Shown piece after piece: positions 33,399-42,454 of a stretch of 45,182 bases of DNA (position 1 is its first letter; each line of letters starts with the position of its first letter). The notes below the pieces were generated by a model that did no database searches, was not told the DNA's origin, and worked only from the letters and a program-made list of their open reading frames with translations. Made by a program: the position numbers and the translations under genes. The stretch lies in assembly GCA_964572825.1 (NCBI GenBank), contig CAZNGS010000035.1, positions 1 to 45,182 of the forward strand. Reading direction: 5' to 3'. Source of the stretch: CAYVBE01 sp964572825. Lineage in GTDB: Bacteria; Planctomycetota; Brocadiia; SM23-32.

Positions 33399-33755
33399 CT
33401 ATCGGAAGCTCTTCACGTGCCGGCCATTGGTCCGCAGCAGTCCGCCCAGGATCGCCTGAGCCTTCGACAGGCCGGTGCATCCGGGATCAGCCGTGAGGCA
33501 GCGCAGGGCCAGGGCGGGACCTTCCACGACGGCGCCCGCCGGCAGGTTGGGTATCTGGCCCCGGTTGGGGAGGTTGACGAAAAAGAGGCGCGGCGTTCCG
33601 CACCGAATTGCGCGGACGATCTCGATGACCTGCACTTCCTCGGGTGAGGTTCCGACCAGGGCCTCCAGGTCGACGCGTTTGCTGGACTCTGCGGCCTCAC
33701 GGAATCTCTCCAGGAACCGGCGCGTGACGAAAGCCCAGGTTCCCTGTAAGACGCC
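33399..33755 (-). pseudogene. C-terminal remnant of a GH4-family glycosidase
   Basis: About 118 codons, reading leftward, resemble the C-terminal part of family 4 glycosidases (alpha-galactosidase/6-phospho-glucosidase type): GTSPEEVQVIEIVRAI, then FFVNLPNRGQIPNLP and AVVEGPALA. The NAD- and metal-binding N-terminal three quarters are missing: to the right is only the promoter region of the plus-strand dehydrogenase. The last 35 residues are poorly conserved, so decay has begun. A GH4 gene was probably cut when neighbouring genes were rearranged. The frame runs open far to the right, but that part is antisense to the dehydrogenase and SGNH genes and is not a gene. Confidence 0.6.
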
Positions 33756-33983
33756 CGCTTGCCGGGGTAGGTCGCCTGCGCCGATGCACTTCGCCGTCCG
33801 GTGCACGTTCTCCCCTCGGGCGAAACGGTCCCGTCGGCCGATTGTATTGCCCGATCGGCCGCCGGTCCAATGGAGATGGCCGCATCGTTTTCGGGCTATG
33901 GCTGCGCCACACGTCCACCGGCCGCGCCTCACCCGCATCATGCAACTCAGGCGCCCCCGCCTGTGGAACCTCAGCCGGGCGGG

Positions 33984-34012
33984 TTGACGCTGCCTGGGAG
34001 GGATGGGATACT
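33984..34012 (+). promoter_or_regulatory. Promoter of the zinc-dependent dehydrogenase gene
   Basis: TTGACG at 33984-33989, a 17-bp spacer, GATACT at 34007-34012 (4 of 6). It ends 34 bp before the ATG at 34047. Confidence 0.55.
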
Positions 34013-34046
34013 GGGGAGATTCGGCACTTGCGGGAGGGATGAACCC

Positions 34047-35063
34047 ATGAGACAGGCGGTTATGACGGCGCCCGGCAAGATCGAACTGCGCGAAGTTCAG
34101 GAACCGGAGCCCGGTCCGGGGCAGGTGTTGCTGCGCATAAAGCGCATCGGCATCTGCGGCAGCGACGTCCACGTGTGGCACGGCAAGCATCCCTTCACCA
34201 GTTACCCCGTGGTGCAGGGGCACGAGTTCAGCGCCGTGGTGGAGGCCACGGGGGAGGGAGTGGAGGACGTGGCGGCGGGGGCGAAGGCAACCGCCCGCCC
34301 GCAGATCGTCTGCGGCGAATGCAGGGCCTGCCGCCGGGGCGATTACAACATCTGCTACGACCTGAAGGTGGAAGGGTTCCAGGCCCCCGGCTGTGCGCAG
34401 GACCTTTTCGTGACCGATGCGGAGAAGCTGGTCATCCTGCCGGAGGATTTCACCCACGAGCAGGGTGCCATGGTCGAGCCCTGCTCGGTCGCCGTCCATG
34501 CCATCGGGCGTCCCGGCGAGATCGCCGGCCGGAACGCCGTCGTACTGGGCGCGGGGGCCATCGGCAATCTCGTGGCGCAGATGGCGCGGTGCCGGGGAGC
34601 GAAGGTGCTGATCACGGACGTCACCGACTTCCGGCTGGACGTGGCCCGACAGTGTGGGATCGAGCATACTTCGAACGCTGCCGACGAACCGCTGGAGGAC
34701 GCGGCGGCCCGTGTGTTCGGCCAGGACGGTTACGACCTGGCGTTCGACTGCGCCGGCGCCGAGGCTGCCATCAACAAGGCCATCGACAATATCAACAAGG
34801 GCGGCACCATCGTGAACATCGCCGTATACGGCGAGAAGCCCCGCGTCAACCTGGCCTGCGTCGGCGAGTGGGAGCTGACCATGATTGGCTCCCTGATGTA
34901 CGTGCACGAGGATTACCAGGAAGCCGTCCGGCGCATAGCCGAGGGGGAGGTCGTTGCCGAGCCGCTCGATTTCCGCCACTTCCCGTTCGAGCGCTACGAG
35001 AATGCCTACCATTTCATCGATGAGCAGGGCCTGCAGGCGATGAAGGTTTTCATCGAGCTCTGA
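34047..35063 (+). CDS. Zinc-dependent medium-chain alcohol/polyol dehydrogenase
   Basis: A 338-residue MDR-family dehydrogenase, like sorbitol or threonine dehydrogenases. The catalytic zinc ligands lie in GICGSDVHVWHG and QGHEFSAVVE. The structural zinc site is the four cysteines in CGECRACRRGDYNIC. The NAD-binding Rossmann motif is VVLGAGAIGNLVAQMA. VEPCSVAVHAIGR is typical of the polyol group. ATG 34047 follows GGGAGG with good spacing. It is followed 96 bp later by the SGNH hydrolase. It likely oxidises a sugar alcohol or sugar to a ketose; substrate not determined. Confidence 0.9.
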   Translation: MRQAVMTAPGKIELREVQEPEPGPGQVLLRIKRIGICGSDVHVWHGKHPFTSYPVVQGHEFSAVVEATGEGVEDVAAGAKATARPQIVCGECRACRRGDYNICYDLKVEGFQAPGCAQDLFVTDAEKLVILPEDFTHEQGAMVEPCSVAVHAIGRPGEIAGRNAVVLGAGAIGNLVAQMARCRGAKVLITDVTDFRLDVARQCGIEHTSNAADEPLEDAAARVFGQDGYDLAFDCAGAEAAINKAIDNINKGGTIVNIAVYGEKPRVNLACVGEWELTMIGSLMYVHEDYQEAVRRIAEGEVVAEPLDFRHFPFERYENAYHFIDEQGLQAMKVFIEL

Positions 35064-35159
35064 CGGGAAAACGTAATCTGGCATTTCCTCCCTGAACCCG
35101 GAAACAGACTGTTCAGTGCGACGACGCTGTGCGATGGCCGTGGCATGAACGGAGGTCAG

Positions 35160-35792
35160 ATGGTTCCGTTGATCGATAAGGGCGCCCTCGTGCTTTTCCA
35201 GGGTGACAGCATCACAGATTGCGGGCGCAGCCGCCAAGACGACCTGGCCCTGGGCTGCGGGTACGCCATGATGGCCGCCGCGTGGTTCTCGGCTGCTCAC
35301 CCGGAGCTGGGGGTGAGATTCTTGAACCGGGGCATCGGCGGCAACCGGGTGGCGCACCTGCGGGAGCGCTGGCAGCAGGACTGCATCGACCTGGCACCGG
35401 ACTGGGTGAGCATAATGATCGGTATCAACGACACCTGGCACGGGGTGGATTCCGGCGGCGGCACGCCCGTAGAGCAGTGGCGGACGGACTACCGCCACAT
35501 TGTCGCGCGCGTGCGGGATGAGCTGAACGCCCGGCTCATCCTGATGGAGCCGTTCCTGGTGCCGCATCCCGCCGACCGCATGGAGTGGCGCCCCGACCTG
35601 GACCCGCGGATTGCGGTCACCCGCGAACTGGCGCGGGAGTTCGACGCGCTGCTGGTCCCATTGGACGGGGAGTTCGCGCGCGTGTGCGCCCGGAGAGAGC
35701 CCGCCTTCTGGGCGGGTGACGGCGTGCATCCCACCCCGGCCGGCCATGCGCTGATCGCCCGCGCCTGGCTGCGGACCGTCGGCGCGCTTTGA
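35160..35792 (+). CDS. SGNH/GDSL-family hydrolase
   Basis: A 210-residue esterase-type hydrolase. Block I is LFQGDSITDCGR (nucleophile Ser in GDS), block II has the glycine in NRGIGGNRV, block III is IGINDTW (Asn), and block V is GDGVHPTPAGH (Asp and His). The set is complete, so it should be active, for example as a carbohydrate deacetylase. There is no signal peptide. ATG 35160 is preferred because GGAGG lies four bases upstream; ATG 35145 would add five residues. It lies between two sugar genes, consistent with deacetylation of oligosaccharides. Confidence 0.87.
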   Translation: MVPLIDKGALVLFQGDSITDCGRSRQDDLALGCGYAMMAAAWFSAAHPELGVRFLNRGIGGNRVAHLRERWQQDCIDLAPDWVSIMIGINDTWHGVDSGGGTPVEQWRTDYRHIVARVRDELNARLILMEPFLVPHPADRMEWRPDLDPRIAVTRELAREFDALLVPLDGEFARVCARREPAFWAGDGVHPTPAGHALIARAWLRTVGAL

Positions 35793-35957
35793 GGGATAGG
35801 CACAGGCGAGGGCGTCTGTGCTGTATATGGCTCGCGAATCGCGCAGGCGCCGAGAGCTGTTACGGGGAGAGGCATGTTTTCGACAGAGCAAGTTCTCTTG
35901 TCATCATCTCACTTTCTGAAGCCATACCGTTCTCAGTAATAGAGGGTCGGTTCACCA

Positions 35958-36710
35958 ATGGACCCCGGCACAGCGGGCATCGTGCTCATAGTCCTCATTA
36001 TCGGGCTGGGAGCGTTCGTGCACGGCTACGGGGGCTTCGGCTATGGCATGGTGGCGATGAGCCTGTTCGCGCTGCTGCCCTACCGGATGGAGCCGGTGAC
36101 CGGCGTGGTCACCGCCGGGGCCCTGGTGCTGCTGGTGGTGTTGCTGCGCATCTCCCGTCCTCAGGGAGGCATCCACTGGACTAAGGCGGGGTTGATTCTG
36201 CTGGGTGTAGTGGCAGGGACACCGCTGGGATACCTCTTCATCATGAAGACGGGGGATTCGCCCGCTTTCCGGGTGGCGCTGGGGGCTTTTCTGGTGGTGG
36301 CCGGAGTCGTGGGGGCCCTGGGGGTCAGGGCTCGCCGAAAGCCGCCCGGGTTTGTGGGCCCGCTGGTCGGAGTTCTGGGCGGTTTCCTGAGCGGGGCTTT
36401 CGTGACCGGGGGGCCACCTCTGGTGCTCTACCTTTACGCGCTTGCGGACGACGCCCGGGAGATGAAGGCCACGGTGCAGTGCATCTTCATCGTCATGGTG
36501 ATCTATCGGCTGACGCTGGTCCGGCTCATGGGCGAAAGGTTCACGGCACCGGTGGTGGTTGCGTTGCTGGCAGCTCTTCCGCTGACGGTTATCGCCGTCG
36601 TTCTGGGACACAAGCTGTCGCGGGCCGACACCGCACGGCGATTCCGAGTGCGCGCACACGCCATCATCGCTCTTTTCGGACTGATTGTGGTTACCCGAGC
36701 CCTTTGGTGA
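35958..36710 (+). CDS. TauE/SafE (TSUP) family membrane transporter
   Basis: A 250-residue integral membrane protein with about seven helices and two TauE/SafE repeats. The first is FVHGYGGFGYGMVAMSLFAL and the second is GGFLSGAFVTGGPPLVLYL, both with the family's glycine-rich re-entrant motif. Members move sulfite, sulfonates or other small anions across the inner membrane. The C-terminus ends RAHAIIALFGLIVVTRALW. A fragment of a very similar C-terminus is found at 39974-40045, so a paralogue once lay nearby. The substrate is unknown. Confidence 0.85.
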   Translation: MDPGTAGIVLIVLIIGLGAFVHGYGGFGYGMVAMSLFALLPYRMEPVTGVVTAGALVLLVVLLRISRPQGGIHWTKAGLILLGVVAGTPLGYLFIMKTGDSPAFRVALGAFLVVAGVVGALGVRARRKPPGFVGPLVGVLGGFLSGAFVTGGPPLVLYLYALADDAREMKATVQCIFIVMVIYRLTLVRLMGERFTAPVVVALLAALPLTVIAVVLGHKLSRADTARRFRVRAHAIIALFGLIVVTRALW

Positions 36711-36828
36711 GGGGCCGGGCTCGGGCGATACGCGCAAAGAGGAAATCCGTTACGTTATCTCTGTCCAGGGCCGCGAACACGCTTTGCACACTGCGGGCAC
36801 GCAGACCGGGGGATAAGGAATGAACGGC

Positions 36829-38478
36829 ATGACCATCTGCAATCCTTTGAATGTCAGCTATCGCTTTCAGCTCGAGGGCTCGGCCGAAGCCCCCTGCCGG
36901 GAGGCTGCCGACCCGTCGGTTGTGTTCTACGATGATGAATACTGGCTGTTTGCATCCAGGTCGGGAGGCTACTGGCATTCGCCTGACTTGCAGTCCTGGC
37001 AGTTTGTCCATTCGTCGGCTCTGCCCGTTGAGGACTACGCACCCGATGCGGCAGTGATTGACGGCTATGTTTATGTGACCGCCTCGCGCCGGGGCGAAGA
37101 TTGCCCCTTCTTCCGTACCAAGAATCCCGCCTCCGACCAGTGGGAAAAAGTAGCGGATTGCCCGGAGCACCAAGACCCGGCGCTTTTCCAGGACGACGAC
37201 GGCCGCGTTTACCGCTACTGGGGATGCAGCAATCATCTACCGCTTTACGCCTGTGAGATGGATCCGGAAAGCATGCTGCCCGTTGGCGAGACGGCGGCGC
37301 TTTACGAGAGCAACCGTCACGTGCACGGCTGGGAGCGGCGCGGGGATGACCATTCCATCGAGGACAGGGCACCGCACGTCGAAGGCCCCTGGATGAGCAA
37401 GCACGCTGGACGCTATTACCTGGAGTACGCCACACCCGGAACGCAATACAACGTTTACTGTGACGCCGTGCTGGTCGCTGATTCACCTCTCGGTCCGTTC
37501 CAGCTCCAGGGCCATAACCCGCACAGCTACAAGCCCGGCGGTTTCATCCCCGGTGCCGGGCATGGCAGCACGTTCCGGGACCATTACGGCAACTGGTGGC
37601 ACACGTCCACGATGCGCATTTCGGTGCGTCACAAGTTTGAGCGACGCATCGGTCTCTGGCCGGCCGGCTTCGACGAAGATGGAGTGTTCTTCTGCAATAC
37701 GGTGTTCGGCGATTATCCGATGCTGCTCCCCGAGGGACGCTGGGACCCCTGGAAGGATCCTTTTGCCGGATACATGTTGCTGAGCTATCGGGCAAGGGCC
37801 GACGCCAGTTCGGCGCTGGAGGGGCATCCGGCGGAACTGGCTTTCGACGAAAGTGCGCAAACGTATTGGGCGGCGGAATCGGAAGGTCCGATTCCTACTC
37901 TGACCGCCGACTTGGGCGAGCCCTGTTTCGTCCGCGCCATCCAGACGAACTTCGCCGAGCACGAGGCCACACAATATGGCCGGTCAGGTGAGAACTTGTT
38001 CTTCCGCTATTGCATCGAGGGGTCCACGGACGGTAAGAGCTGGACGAAACTTATCGACAAAAGCGACAGCCGCGAGGACCTGCCGCACGATTATGTTGAA
38101 CTCGAAGATGAAACCCGGGCGCAGTACCTGAAGCTGAGCATTATGCACGTGCCCGGTGGCAAGCCCGCCGTTTCGGGATTCCGCATATTCGGTGTCGGCC
38201 CGGGAGCCGTTCCGTCGAAACCGGAAAGCGTCCGGGTCGTTCGTCTGACGGATGACCCGCGCAATGCGCTCGTCGAGTGGTCCTGCCGCTCCGACGTGAT
38301 CGGTGCCAACGTGCGCTGGGGCATTGCTCCCGACAAGCTCTACAGCAGCTACATGGTCTACGACGCAGATTCGCTTCACCTTCGCTGCCTTGATCGCGAG
38401 CAGGAATACTACTTCGGGGTCGAGTCCTTTAATACCGCGGGCGTCGGACCCATGAGCAACGTTGAAGGCCCGTGCTGA
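36829..38478 (+). CDS. GH43-like glycosidase with F5/8-type C-terminal module
   Basis: About 549 residues. Residues 25-315 form a five-bladed beta-propeller like GH43/GH117: REAADPSVVFYDDEYWLFAS holds the likely base Asp, DPALFQDDDGRVYRYWGC a second Asp, and HVEGPWMSKHAGRYYLEYA the Glu proton donor. Residues 330-455 look like a discoidin (F5/8 type C) module: AELAFDESAQTYWAAE and YCIEGSTDGKSWTKL. The tail (460-549) is fibronectin-III-like. No signal peptide is seen, unusual for a carbohydrate-binding enzyme, so it may act in the cytoplasm or use another export route. ATG 36829 has AAGGA nine bases upstream; ATG 36820 is also in frame. Codon use looks less GC-rich than in its neighbours. Confidence 0.82.
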   Translation: MTICNPLNVSYRFQLEGSAEAPCREAADPSVVFYDDEYWLFASRSGGYWHSPDLQSWQFVHSSALPVEDYAPDAAVIDGYVYVTASRRGEDCPFFRTKNPASDQWEKVADCPEHQDPALFQDDDGRVYRYWGCSNHLPLYACEMDPESMLPVGETAALYESNRHVHGWERRGDDHSIEDRAPHVEGPWMSKHAGRYYLEYATPGTQYNVYCDAVLVADSPLGPFQLQGHNPHSYKPGGFIPGAGHGSTFRDHYGNWWHTSTMRISVRHKFERRIGLWPAGFDEDGVFFCNTVFGDYPMLLPEGRWDPWKDPFAGYMLLSYRARADASSALEGHPAELAFDESAQTYWAAESEGPIPTLTADLGEPCFVRAIQTNFAEHEATQYGRSGENLFFRYCIEGSTDGKSWTKLIDKSDSREDLPHDYVELEDETRAQYLKLSIMHVPGGKPAVSGFRIFGVGPGAVPSKPESVRVVRLTDDPRNALVEWSCRSDVIGANVRWGIAPDKLYSSYMVYDADSLHLRCLDREQEYYFGVESFNTAGVGPMSNVEGPC

Positions 38479-38675
38479 CGGTTCAACGCCTGGGTTGGCG
38501 GCGCAGGTATCTTTTAGCTGTCTCCAGCCAGGTCCGCACCGTCAGCGCGCGAAAGCCGACATTCGCTGGAGGGACGCGCTCCTGTGCGTCCGCGCCCCCA
38601 GCGGAAGGGCTCTGGTGAAACACATGGCCCCCCGGCGATCCTATACCTTGTTCGAGCATCCCAGGTGCGGTCTCT

Positions 38676-39215
38676 TCACGACGAATTGAGTTGAGTGCCG
38701 AGTTCCAGGATTCTGGAGGCCAGTTTCGTGGCGGCCCGGAACGATTCTTCATCGTCATTCACACTTCCCGGTTTGAAGGCCACTCCGCAGACCCCTCGAT
38801 TCGCGACGATCATCTCGTGCTTCAAGAAAAAGGCGTGTATAGCCGTGATGGCGCTTTCTGCACCGTACTTGCGCCCCACGACAACGGCGGCGCCTATCTT
38901 GTTCTTGAGTCTGCCCCTGAGCGCCCAGGTTCGGTCTATGAAAGACTTCAACTGCGCTGTCACGTTGTTGAAATAGACCGGTGTGCCGATGACCAGGGCG
39001 TCCGCGGACAGAAGCTTTGGTGTGATCGTATTGCGCATGTCATCAGCGATGGCGCAGGATCCATTTTTCAGGCACGCCCAGCAGGAACTGCATGGCCTGA
39101 TACTGTAGTCCGTCAGCTTCATGAACTCCCCATCGGCACGGTCCAGGATGTGCACCAGCAGACAATCGGTATTGCTTTCCCTTCTCGGACTTCCCGAGAT
39201 GTAGAGGATTCTCAT
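38676..39215 (-). CDS. Iron-sulfur flavoprotein / NADPH-dependent FMN reductase family
   Basis: A 179-residue flavodoxin-fold protein. It starts ILYISGSPRRESNTDCLL (FMN phosphate loop) and has CSSCWACLKNGSCAI, the compact cysteine motif of iron-sulfur flavoproteins, then LVIGTPVYFNNVTAQLKSFID (second FMN loop). It resembles the protein at 13351-13920 in layout but is clearly a separate, diverged gene. Electron-transfer or reductase role in a reduced cytoplasm is likely. An AAAGG lies before ATG 39215. The gap of 197 bp to the GH43-like gene has nothing I can identify. Confidence 0.84.
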   Translation of the reverse strand: MRILYISGSPRRESNTDCLLVHILDRADGEFMKLTDYSIRPCSSCWACLKNGSCAIADDMRNTITPKLLSADALVIGTPVYFNNVTAQLKSFIDRTWALRGRLKNKIGAAVVVGRKYGAESAITAIHAFFLKHEMIVANRGVCGVAFKPGSVNDDEESFRAATKLASRILELGTQLNSS

Positions 39216-39522
39216 GGGGACCTTTGTGAGTCAATTCTGCTGTGTTGCGTTTTCTGTCCTCTGCCGACCACCTGGCGCCGTGAGGCAAGTCCGCCGAGAT
39301 TTCCCATTTACCGTAGAGGAATTACAGGTTGATCTTCAGCATGAGAGGATACCCCTCCCGCGACGTTTGTCAAACCGAATTAGTGCAAATCCTGCGAGTT
39401 CCCGGTCCCCGAACCTCCCGGGCATAACAGCGAGAAGGAACGGGTTTTGGGCTTTGCAGAGACACCCGAGCTGTCAGGTGATGAGTGAGACTTCCCTTTT
39501 ATGCACAATCCGGGGCACCACG

Positions 39523-39645
39523 TCAGGTGGGTGGGGGCGAAAGTCGTCGGACCCGCTCCATTATGGCTCCGAACAGCTCCCGGGGGACTGGCACCTCTGC
39601 CATCTGGAAAACGATGTACCGGGCGTGCCGCACGACTTTGGCCCC
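39523..39645 (-). pseudogene. Transposase C-terminal remnant (IS1380-like DDE family)
   Basis: About 40 codons ending at the stop 39523 read GAKVVRHARYIVFQMAEV then PRELFGAIMERVRRL. This is very like the end of IS1380-type DDE transposases as I remember them. The catalytic domain is absent, and upstream codons in the same frame show no resemblance. No terminal inverted repeats were found. It marks a lost insertion sequence. Confidence 0.45.
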
Positions 39646-39813
39646 ATCCCTCCGTCGCGGGGGTCCGTAGCCCGCTATGGAGGGCGAAGGGGGCTTGACC
39701 GAGCTATCAAAAGGAACCCTCAGGGGTGTGCCCGTTTGCTTTTTATCCGTCCGTTGGCCTTCCTGCGAAGCGCTGAAACGGCTTGAAACGGCCCTCAGAC
39801 GGCCGTATTGCAG

Positions 39814-39844
39814 CATATGGACAGTCCGACCTTCAGTCCATATG
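39814..39844. repeat. 9-bp inverted repeat, 13-base loop
   Basis: CATATGGAC (39814-39822) and GTCCATATG (39836-39844) are exact complements. It could be an operator or a remnant of a mobile element end. It stands alone in non-coding DNA. Confidence 0.45.
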
Positions 39845-39973
39845 GGTGATCCAGGCCCTATGCCTTCCTGTCCTTCTGTGATGAAATCGCGGACGGCGAC
39901 GTCGGTGCCACCGGGACCGACTCTCATCGCCACCAGAGTGGCTCAAAAACCATCGCCCGCGGGGGTTGCGTGA

Positions 39974-40045
39974 CGGTTCCGGATGCGTGCACACGCCGTC
40001 ATCGCCGTCGTCGGGCTGATTGTCGTCGCACGGGCGCTCTCGTGA
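39974..40045 (+). pseudogene. C-terminal remnant of a second TauE/SafE transporter
   Basis: The 24 codons before TGA 40043-40045 read RFRMRAHAVIAVVGLIVVAR followed by ALS. The intact transporter at 35958-36710 ends RFRVRAHAIIALFGLIVVTR followed by ALW. The match is far too close for chance and is in a coding frame. The rest of the paralogue has gone. Its stop lies 12 bp from the end of the convergent cupin gene. Confidence 0.75.
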
Positions 40046-40056
40046 TGCGCGGGCGC

Positions 40057-40407
40057 TCAGCGGTTCGCGCCCTTATTGGGGATGAGGCACAGGAAGGCCA
40101 GCGGACCGCCCGCATCGGCGAAGACGCCGTGCTGCTCCTCGGCAGGTACCAGGATTACGTCCCCGGGCCGAACTCGGCTGGTCTCATCTCCGCCGCGAAC
40201 GCTGCCTTCGCCCTCCAGGATGTAAATCTCGTGCTCCCAGGGATGGACGTGCAGCGGGGTGTTCCCACCCGGCTCCAGTTCGAACCGGCGCATGGAGAAG
40301 TTCGGCGCCTCGTCCGACGGGCCTATCAGCCAGCGGACCGTGGCCAGCCGGCTGCCTTCCGCGGTCACCGTTTCGGCCTCGACGTCGCGATAATGCACGT
40401 GCTTCAC
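40057..40407 (-). CDS. Small cupin-domain protein
   Basis: A 116-residue single-domain cupin. Cupin motif 1 is GGNTPLHVHPWEHEIYILEG (two His, Glu, which bind a metal), and motif 2 is PGDVILVPAEEQHGVFADAG (His). Such small cupins act as isomerases, dioxygenases or sugar-binding regulators. The start is GTG 40407 with GAGGGAG about eight bases upstream. The phosphodiesterase gene lies 73 bp upstream in the same direction, so they may be cotranscribed. The substrate is unknown. Confidence 0.85.
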   Translation of the reverse strand: MKHVHYRDVEAETVTAEGSRLATVRWLIGPSDEAPNFSMRRFELEPGGNTPLHVHPWEHEIYILEGEGSVRGGDETSRVRPGDVILVPAEEQHGVFADAGGPLAFLCLIPNKGANR

Positions 40408-40480
40408 TGTGTGGCTCCCTCAGGGGCTTTTTCCAACGTCACGCCGTCCTGCACAGTTGGCAGAGCGCAACAGAATTCTG

Positions 40481-42454
40481 TCAGGGTTCCTCGTCCGTTA
40501 CGTCTCCCCGGAGCCGGGGTTTCGGCCGCCGGGGGCGTGCGGGAACGAGAGGCCGGTCCAGGGGTTTCAGTTCACGCTCGGGGCGCTCGTAGCTGAACCC
40601 CTCCAGGAACTCGTGCAGAACCCGGCCTTCGTTCTGCGCCGGTGGCTCGACGTCCAGCAGGTGAGCCAGTGTAGGGGCCACGTCCACCGTGCGCCGCATG
40701 CCCTTCTCGGCGGCGGTTTCCCGTATCCCCTCGCGCACGCCCGGGCCGGCCAGGATCAGCGTACCGTAGACGGTCGTGGTGTCGGTCTCATAGCAGGGGA
40801 TCATGGGGCCGTGGTTGCCGCCCGTGCAGGGGAACACGACCCGTTCCTCGCCCATCGCCCGCACGTGGGCGCCGCTCCAGCGGTAACCCCCGGCATAGCA
40901 GAAGGCCAGGTCCCCGACGTGAGGCCCGTAAAGGCCCACCGCGGGCGCCTCGTCGCGGGTCAGCACGAAGGAGAAGACGTGCTCACCGGTGTCGGGGTCC
41001 TTGATGTCTCGCATGAGCGTTTGGACCTCGGACCGCAGTTTCTCATAGTCTTCCGGAGGCACCACACCGGTCGGCTCCCGTCCCTGCAGGTTGATCCACA
41101 GGTGGTTCTGGTCGAAGAAGAGCTTGCTTTCTTCCCAGACCACGCTTCCGTCGTTATTGAAGGCAAGCCAGCCCGTGTCCTTAAATGCATTGACCAGCGC
41201 GACGGCCTTCTTGTTGGCCGGCATGCCGTGGTCGGCGGCGATGGCGAGGACGTTTTGCGCGGGATCGAACCGCGCCATGAACTCGCCGACGAATCGGTCA
41301 ACGGCGCGGTAATACCGGCGCAGTTCGCGCCAGCCGCGCTCCGCCAGTTGGGGCGTGTATTCCGTGCCGGTGGGGTCCACCCAGGCGATGTAGCGGTGGC
41401 CGATGTGGTCCGGCAGGTGCCAGTGGAGGTAGAGAAGTTCGGCCTCCGTCCAATCCATCGCCAGCCGGGCAGCTTCCGCCCACCAAGCGGCCTCTCGCTC
41501 CAGGAGCTGATCCGTCGTATCCCGGTCCACCAGGTCTCCGTGCATGTGAAGGCTGACGGTCTGCATCGCCTGCACAAAGGGTCCAAGCTCTTCGATCAGA
41601 TCGCGCCCCAGCGCCGCGTCCGACACGAAGCGGCCGTCCGTCGGGTAGGCGTCGCTGCGATACAGCCGGAAGCGCGTTCCGTCAGCGGCACACTCGATCA
41701 GTTTGAAGCGAAACGCCGCTTCGACCTGGCCCATCTCCTGGGTGTCGAACCCGGCGGCGATCCACTCGCTCCATTCCCCGCACCGCAACCGGGCCAGCGG
41801 CTCGGACGCATCCCGTCCATCGCACACCAGCACCGTGTCGTACGCCCCCGCCTGCCCGGTCAGGAGCAGATGGTATGTGGGGCCCTCTCCCCGGGAGCTT
41901 GGTATGACGGCGATCTGGGCCGCCAGGGGAGGGGGGTCCGAAGCGGGCAGGCCGGACCATCCCTCGGCCTTGCCGAACTCCACCGGGTAGCCGGCGTCGT
42001 CTTCGAGGTTGTGGTAGACGGTGGGCTGGCTCACGTCGTAGTAGGAGCGCGTGGGCTGAAAAAACCGGTCGATGTGCAGGGCGGCGTCGGTGGTGGGCGG
42101 ATAGCCGGCGTAGTTCATCACCACGCTGCGTTTGCCGGACCGGGCGGCGGTTTCCCACAGGTACTCGGCCAGGCAGAGCCCGGAGCTGAACGCCTCCGCC
42201 CGGTGGCTCTCGCCGGCGGGATCATCCGGGCGGTGTCCGCCCCACACCGTGACGGAGTGCGATCCCGGCGTGGCGCCGGTGGCGATGGCGTTCCAGTTCG
42301 TGGGCGTCTGCGCCGGAATGCAGGGCAGCAGCCGGCTGAAACATCCCCGCTCCATCAGGCGCGAGAGGTTGGGGATGATTCCCTCGTCGTCGAACTTCTC
42401 CACGAGATTCGCGAACAGGCAGTCCAGGCCCAGCATCAGTGCTCTGCGCGCCAT
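40481..42454 (-). CDS. Type I phosphodiesterase/nucleotide pyrophosphatase-like protein
   Basis: A 657-residue alkaline-phosphatase-superfamily protein. LMLGLDCLFANLVEKF carries the first metal Asp, and PAQTPTNWNAIATGATPGSH the likely nucleophile Thr (in PTNW). VLAIAADHGMP and TGGNHGPMIP give further metal ligands, and RTVDVAPTLAHLLDVEPP is the C-terminal signature. Members cleave phosphodiesters or nucleotide pyrophosphates. No signal peptide, so cytoplasmic. ATG 42454 was chosen because AAGGAG lies nine bases upstream; the frame extends to 42538 without family similarity. Substrate unknown. Confidence 0.84.
   Translation of the reverse strand: MARRALMLGLDCLFANLVEKFDDEGIIPNLSRLMERGCFSRLLPCIPAQTPTNWNAIATGATPGSHSVTVWGGHRPDDPAGESHRAEAFSSGLCLAEYLWETAARSGKRSVVMNYAGYPPTTDAALHIDRFFQPTRSYYDVSQPTVYHNLEDDAGYPVEFGKAEGWSGLPASDPPPLAAQIAVIPSSRGEGPTYHLLLTGQAGAYDTVLVCDGRDASEPLARLRCGEWSEWIAAGFDTQEMGQVEAAFRFKLIECAADGTRFRLYRSDAYPTDGRFVSDAALGRDLIEELGPFVQAMQTVSLHMHGDLVDRDTTDQLLEREAAWWAEAARLAMDWTEAELLYLHWHLPDHIGHRYIAWVDPTGTEYTPQLAERGWRELRRYYRAVDRFVGEFMARFDPAQNVLAIAADHGMPANKKAVALVNAFKDTGWLAFNNDGSVVWEESKLFFDQNHLWINLQGREPTGVVPPEDYEKLRSEVQTLMRDIKDPDTGEHVFSFVLTRDEAPAVGLYGPHVGDLAFCYAGGYRWSGAHVRAMGEERVVFPCTGGNHGPMIPCYETDTTTVYGTLILAGPGVREGIRETAAEKGMRRTVDVAPTLAHLLDVEPPAQNEGRVLHEFLEGFSYERPERELKPLDRPLVPARPRRPKPRLRGDVTDEEP

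Larger units (their letters stand above)
39216..40056. other. Gene graveyard of about 840 bp
   Basis: No intact gene. Within it lie a transposase C-terminal remnant (39523-39645, minus), a 9-bp palindrome (39814-39844) and a TauE/SafE C-terminal remnant (39974-40045, plus). Frames elsewhere are short, overlapping and without ribosome sites. Base composition is more mixed than in flanking genes. The features suggest past insertion and deletion. Confidence 0.6.

Noticed and set aside
33755..35891. Long minus-strand open frame continuing from the GH4 remnant
   Set aside because: Only the part below 33755 resembles a protein family. The rest is the antisense of the dehydrogenase and SGNH hydrolase genes.
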